The position numbers were made by a program, and so were the translations under genes. This document shows, piece after piece, positions 44,538-47,568 of a stretch of DNA of 47,568 nt. Source of the DNA: Candidatus Cloacimonadota bacterium (GTDB lineage Bacteria; Muiribacteriota; UBA6191). The notes beneath the pieces were generated by a model that was given only the letters and a program-made list of their open reading frames with translations, did no database searches and was not told the origin of the DNA. The stretch spans positions 1-47,568 of the forward strand of contig JACFNL010000015.1 of the NCBI GenBank assembly GCA_019454875.1, read 5' to 3'. Numbering within the stretch: the stretch's first letter is position 1; every line of letters starts with the position of its first letter.

Positions 44538-46922
44538 TTATTTTTGGCTCAATTGTTCGTATTGCAGTAAAGCTTCAGAAAACTGCTCGCCAGCAAACTT
44601 CCAGTTTGCCCGGCATTCCTCCCGGTACCCATCCACAAGAGCTGACCAGGCCCGGTTCGTGTATCGTTCCGCAAATGAGAAGGGCTCAAAGAAACGGGCA
44701 AAGTTTTCAATCCCGTATTCCTGCATATAATAAAATCGCTCATTGGCCATCCTGAGACACAGAGCCTGAACTTCTTCAATGGTGATTAAATCGGCCTCCA
44801 TGGTTTCAAAACAGGCACGGATATGCATCAGGTAATAATCCGGCCCCATATAGGCTCCGACCTGAACATTTTCTGAATCAGCTTTTTCAGGCTTGTTGGA
44901 CAGTTTGCGTCTCTTGAACACCTGGGTGATCAATGCGCTGATTATCAGAGTGGGAACAAAGTAGAGTAATAATGGAGTATGCAAGACCTTGCCATCGGCC
45001 ATACTTACTTTTAAAGCGGCTGTGGTGGAGGCTAAAAAAGCAACCCCAAAGACTATCCATAGCGGGTCCAGCACTTTTTTTAGCACTGCTATCACAAGGG
45101 CTGTGAGTACAATAAGGACAACAAGTACCAGACAGATCATCTGGATTATACTTTTGGTTTCAGGTGAAAAAATATCCCAGATTTTAATCAGGGCACCACC
45201 TAAGCCCATCAAAGCCTCGCCCACAATCAAACCGGCAGCAAAGGGGGTCACATTGTTTTCAACCCAGTCTACACCCTTGCATTTTGTAATTCCCATGCTG
45301 ATGAGGCATCCGATTCCATAACCTAAAGTAATGGAGAAGGGCAGATACATTGCAAGGCCAATTAGTACCCCAAGTCCACCAGTGGGTAATAGGGACAACA
45401 CAGCGCCCAAAAAGCCGCCAGTTACATACTTCTCGGTTGGGGCATTGCCACTGACTACGCCCTGGATCATCGATTCCAGAGCCTGGGCCTGTGGGGCTGG
45501 AACCATGGTCCCAGGCCCAAAACCAGGGGTTTGTGAACCATATCCCCACAAAAGGGCAACAGTGGCAACCGCTATCACAGGGCCGATCCAGGCTACGGCT
45601 AGCTGGGCGACCTGTTGTTTAACAGGAATACTTCCGACCATAAATCCGGTCTTTAAGTCCTGCATCATGTCGGCACATTGAGAAGTAGCCACACAAACCG
45701 TCACTCCAATTAAAACCGTGATCAGGATATGATGCGAGCTCATAAACAAGACGAGAGTTACAGCAATCAGGGACAAGCCAGAAAGCGGACTGGTGTCGGT
45801 AGTGCCAGTACACTGGGCCACAATCATTCCAGCCAATATCATCCAAATGAGTCCGGCCAGAGCAATAAAAAAACATTGCCAAAGGGGCATATCTTTTTCG
45901 ATCAGGTAACAGGTGGCGAACAAAAACAAAAATGCGAATGCGGTAGCCCCATAAATTGCTTTAATGGATAATTCTTCTGAACTCGCTGATTTAACTCCGC
46001 TTGCGGCCGTTTTGGCTGCCTGAGATAGGGCTTTAAATACACTTTTTAGTACGGGTAGGGCTAAAAATGCACCCATTACCGCCCCACCAATCAACATTCC
46101 AATCCCTAAGGGGTGCAGCATCTGACGATATACAAAATTCTGCTGCCAGGCCTCCCCGTCCACCATACTCATGGCCTCTGGTATCGGGGCCCAACCAAGT
46201 CCCACGGCTAAAGGAGCTAAAACCCAGTAGGCTAAAACTCCGCCTATGGCAAATCCAAGCCCACCGCCACCTGCCATAATTCCGGCACCGAGGTTCATCA
46301 GGCTCAGGTATATGGCAGTCTGGGTGTAAGCTGGCAACCCTAGCCATTGACCAACGGGCAAATCTTCTGGCAAAAAACCCTTCAGAACCAACCAGGCCAC
46401 AAAAGCAGACACCAAAGTACCCAATACAGTTAAAATGGCCTTTTTTGGTCCGGCACCAGGGGACTTTAATATGATGGATACGGCTGTTCCAGAGGGAAAC
46501 CGCAGGCGTTCAAATTCAATCATCTGCTTTCTGAGCGGGATAATAACTGCAACCCCGATAAAGGAGCCGGCGGTGGCAGCCAGGGTAATCAGGCCCAGAG
46601 TCTTTAAATCGGATTGCAGGTCCTGACCCAGATATCCCATCAGATACAGAACGGGAAGAGTAAAAATAATGCCGGATCCAGTGGTGTTGATACCGGAAGC
46701 AATGGTCTGATTGATGTTATTTTCCGGAATGGTTCCCTTGCCAAACACACCCTTTAATATGGCAAACCCCATGATGGCAGCAATTGTTGAACCACCAATA
46801 CCAAACCCAAGTCTCATTCCTGCATACACAAAGGCGGCTGTCATAACCACGCCCTGCAGGATGCCAAGTATCACTCCCAATATTGTAATTTCCCGGTACG
46901 GTCCCTGTTCCTGATGTTTCAT
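44538..46922 (-). CDS. OPT-family transporter with C-terminal cytosolic extension
   Basis: This 794-aa protein has about 16 hydrophobic segments and OPT-superfamily features: REITILGVILGILQGVVMTA at the N-terminus, FPSGTAVSIILKSPGAG, FAAGLIVGEALMGLGGALIK near residues 555-580. The family imports oligopeptides or metal chelates. Residues from about 670 to the end form a soluble helical tail (GPDYYLMHIRACFETMEADL, MANERFYYMQEYGIENFARF) not usual in bacterial OPT proteins. CTGGAGG 9 nt before the ATG is the ribosome site. The substrate cannot be told from sequence. Confidence 0.88.
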   Translation of the reverse strand: MKHQEQGPYREITILGVILGILQGVVMTAAFVYAGMRLGFGIGGSTIAAIMGFAILKGVFGKGTIPENNINQTIASGINTTGSGIIFTLPVLYLMGYLGQDLQSDLKTLGLITLAATAGSFIGVAVIIPLRKQMIEFERLRFPSGTAVSIILKSPGAGPKKAILTVLGTLVSAFVAWLVLKGFLPEDLPVGQWLGLPAYTQTAIYLSLMNLGAGIMAGGGGLGFAIGGVLAYWVLAPLAVGLGWAPIPEAMSMVDGEAWQQNFVYRQMLHPLGIGMLIGGAVMGAFLALPVLKSVFKALSQAAKTAASGVKSASSEELSIKAIYGATAFAFLFLFATCYLIEKDMPLWQCFFIALAGLIWMILAGMIVAQCTGTTDTSPLSGLSLIAVTLVLFMSSHHILITVLIGVTVCVATSQCADMMQDLKTGFMVGSIPVKQQVAQLAVAWIGPVIAVATVALLWGYGSQTPGFGPGTMVPAPQAQALESMIQGVVSGNAPTEKYVTGGFLGAVLSLLPTGGLGVLIGLAMYLPFSITLGYGIGCLISMGITKCKGVDWVENNVTPFAAGLIVGEALMGLGGALIKIWDIFSPETKSIIQMICLVLVVLIVLTALVIAVLKKVLDPLWIVFGVAFLASTTAALKVSMADGKVLHTPLLLYFVPTLIISALITQVFKRRKLSNKPEKADSENVQVGAYMGPDYYLMHIRACFETMEADLITIEEVQALCLRMANERFYYMQEYGIENFARFFEPFSFAERYTNRAWSALVDGYREECRANWKFAGEQFSEALLQYEQLSQK

Positions 46923-46946
46923 AGTATCAATCCTCCAGAAGCTGAA

Positions 46947-46975
46947 ACTATAACAGAAGTGAAACAGGAGTTCAC
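46947..46975 (-). promoter_or_regulatory. putative promoter of the OPT gene
   Basis: On the minus strand GTGAAC, a 17-nt spacer and TATAGT (46952-46947) make a moderate promoter, with transcription near 46940 and the GGAGG Shine-Dalgarno directly downstream (46936-46932). The -35 is weak. Confidence 0.45.
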
Positions 46976-46996
46976 GGGATCGGTAAAAGATTTCCG

Positions 46997-47011
46997 TGGT
47001 ATCCTAAGATT
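46997..47011 (+). promoter_or_regulatory. putative extended -10 before the AAA fragment
   Basis: TG at 46997, then TATCCT at 47000-47005, six nucleotides before the ATG at 47012. The geometry matches the leaderless-type starts at 11360 and 28676, but the hexamer is poor (4 of 6). No Shine-Dalgarno. Confidence 0.35.
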
Positions 47012-47155
47012 ATGAAAAAATTTTTTAACACAGCTGGGCCCTGTCGTGAAGATTTACATTACACCGTATGGAGACCTAAAGCCATTGAACCCATTCTAGC
47101 CCTCATAGCCCAGGAAACAATCTGTCACGGGGCTCCTGGTTTTGCTCCTCGATAA
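47012..47155 (+). pseudogene. N-terminal fragment of an AAA-ATPase-like protein
   Basis: The 47-codon frame begins MKKFFNTAGPCREDLHYTVW. 'FNTAGPC.. .HY' is the characteristic opening of a widespread family of predicted AAA ATPases that continues with a domain ending HAPRQTGKTT. Here the frame degenerates after LALIAQE into HGAPGFAPR and stops, so the Walker A is missing. It is most simply a decayed, deleted copy. It could conceivably be a short functional peptide, but nothing supports that. Confidence 0.55.
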
Positions 47156-47401
47156 TAAGTTTCACTCAAGCTGGATACAATTCATCTGTCACGCACATTT
47201 TATCGTAAATTTTTCTTGACAGGATTTTGCACACCAATTTTCAGTCTATCCCAGTACCGGAAAAAATAGCGGTTTTAGTGCCTCATTTCTCTCTATTTTT
47301 GCCTGATCTCACAAAGCCCTTTCAAAAATTGCAAAATTTTGGAGTTTGCCCCCTCTAGCCACATCAAATCAAGTCCAAAAACCCCGTGGTAACATAAATG
47401 T
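47156..47401 (+). other. non-coding interval with possible promoter at its end
   Basis: I see no convincing gene here; the sequence is AT-rich and may include decayed remains of the AAA-type gene. At its right end TG (47387) followed by TAACAT (47390-47395) lies exactly 6 nt before the ATG at 47402, a further leaderless-type start. No terminator hairpin is clear. Confidence 0.4.
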
Positions 47402-47568
47402 ATGCAAAACCTACATCAAAAAATCACAGAAACCGTCATTGAGTATAGAAAACAGGAAGGTCTCTTGATTGAACTCACTCAGGAAGCCGATTTCACCAAG
47501 TTTTATCTGGAGCTTGGGTATTCCTCCTTGTTTGAGTATTTAAATCAAGGCCAGGGAATCAGTGCCGC
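47402..47568 (+). CDS. partial gene, N-terminus like HNH-endonuclease-associated proteins
   Basis: The frame starts MQNLHQKITETVIEYRKQEG and continues FTKFYLELGYSSLFEYLNQG, open to the window edge (55 codons). The 'LGYSSLFEY' helix after a heptad-like segment is the familiar N-terminus of HNH endonuclease-like proteins common in delta-lineage bacteria, often multicopy. The HNH motif would lie beyond the window, so function is unproven. There is no Shine-Dalgarno. Confidence 0.5.
   Translation, partial: MQNLHQKITETVIEYRKQEGLLIELTQEADFTKFYLELGYSSLFEYLNQGQGISA

Overview
The window looks like a chromosomal segment of a Gram-negative (diderm) bacterium of moderate to low GC. Evidence for an LPS-bearing outer membrane is a complete Kdo-synthesis and LPS-transport block, a type II secretion system (T2SS) and a porin-like barrel. 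The mix (pyrG-kdsA-kdsD-kdsC-lptCAB in one run, a T2SS with a PilM-like GspL, very large secreted repeat proteins, an HNH-type N-terminus at the right edge) recalls delta-lineage groups such as Bdellovibrionota. That placement is an impression from gene content; the window has no rRNA or other strong phylogenetic marker that I could use.

Layout. 1-451: the orfA end of an IS3-family element with a classical -1 frameshift signal, cut by the window edge, followed by small ORF remnants. 725-1669 (-): secreted MORN-repeat protein. 1787-2641: TPR protein. 2700-11309: one tightly packed run in which most genes overlap by 4-23 bases: rqcH, a CDP-alcohol phosphatidyltransferase (pssA-like), a 41-codon membrane peptide, pyrG, kdsA, kdsD, kdsC, lptC, lptA, lptB. 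PyrG makes the CTP needed to activate Kdo; KdsD/A/C make Kdo; LptB/C/A form the transporter and bridge that move LPS outward. 11360-13444: porin-like barrel and a small CxxCH protein. 13456-27329: a small basic protein, an unrecognised 823-aa exported protein, gspC-D-E-F-I-J-K-L-M and a GNAT acetyltransferase. No gspG or gspH lies between gspF and gspI. 27377-28628: infA and tilS; tilS has no ATG/GTG/TTG that would keep its PP-loop.

28676-40219: a 3847-aa exported protein with cadherin-like 'NDxP' repeats, Swm-type repeats, thrombospondin-type-3 calcium repeats and a Gly-rich/CFI-box C-terminus with a membrane segment. 40252-40602: four tRNA genes (Val, Asp, Phe, Cys) with a good promoter, ending at a two-way terminator shared with a convergent 1256-aa metallopeptidase (HEFQH). 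44538-46922 (-): an OPT-family transporter with an unusual C-terminal tail. 47012-47155: an apparent N-terminal fragment of an AAA-ATPase. 47402-end: the start of a gene resembling the N-terminus of HNH-endonuclease-like proteins.

Most worth following up: several genes whose -10 element sits exactly 6 nt before the ATG with no Shine-Dalgarno (probable leaderless mRNAs); the tilS start; the unknown 823-aa protein fused into the T2SS operon; the missing major pseudopilin; and the 3847-aa protein as a possible substrate of the nearby T2SS. I found no CRISPR array, prophage or clear defence system.
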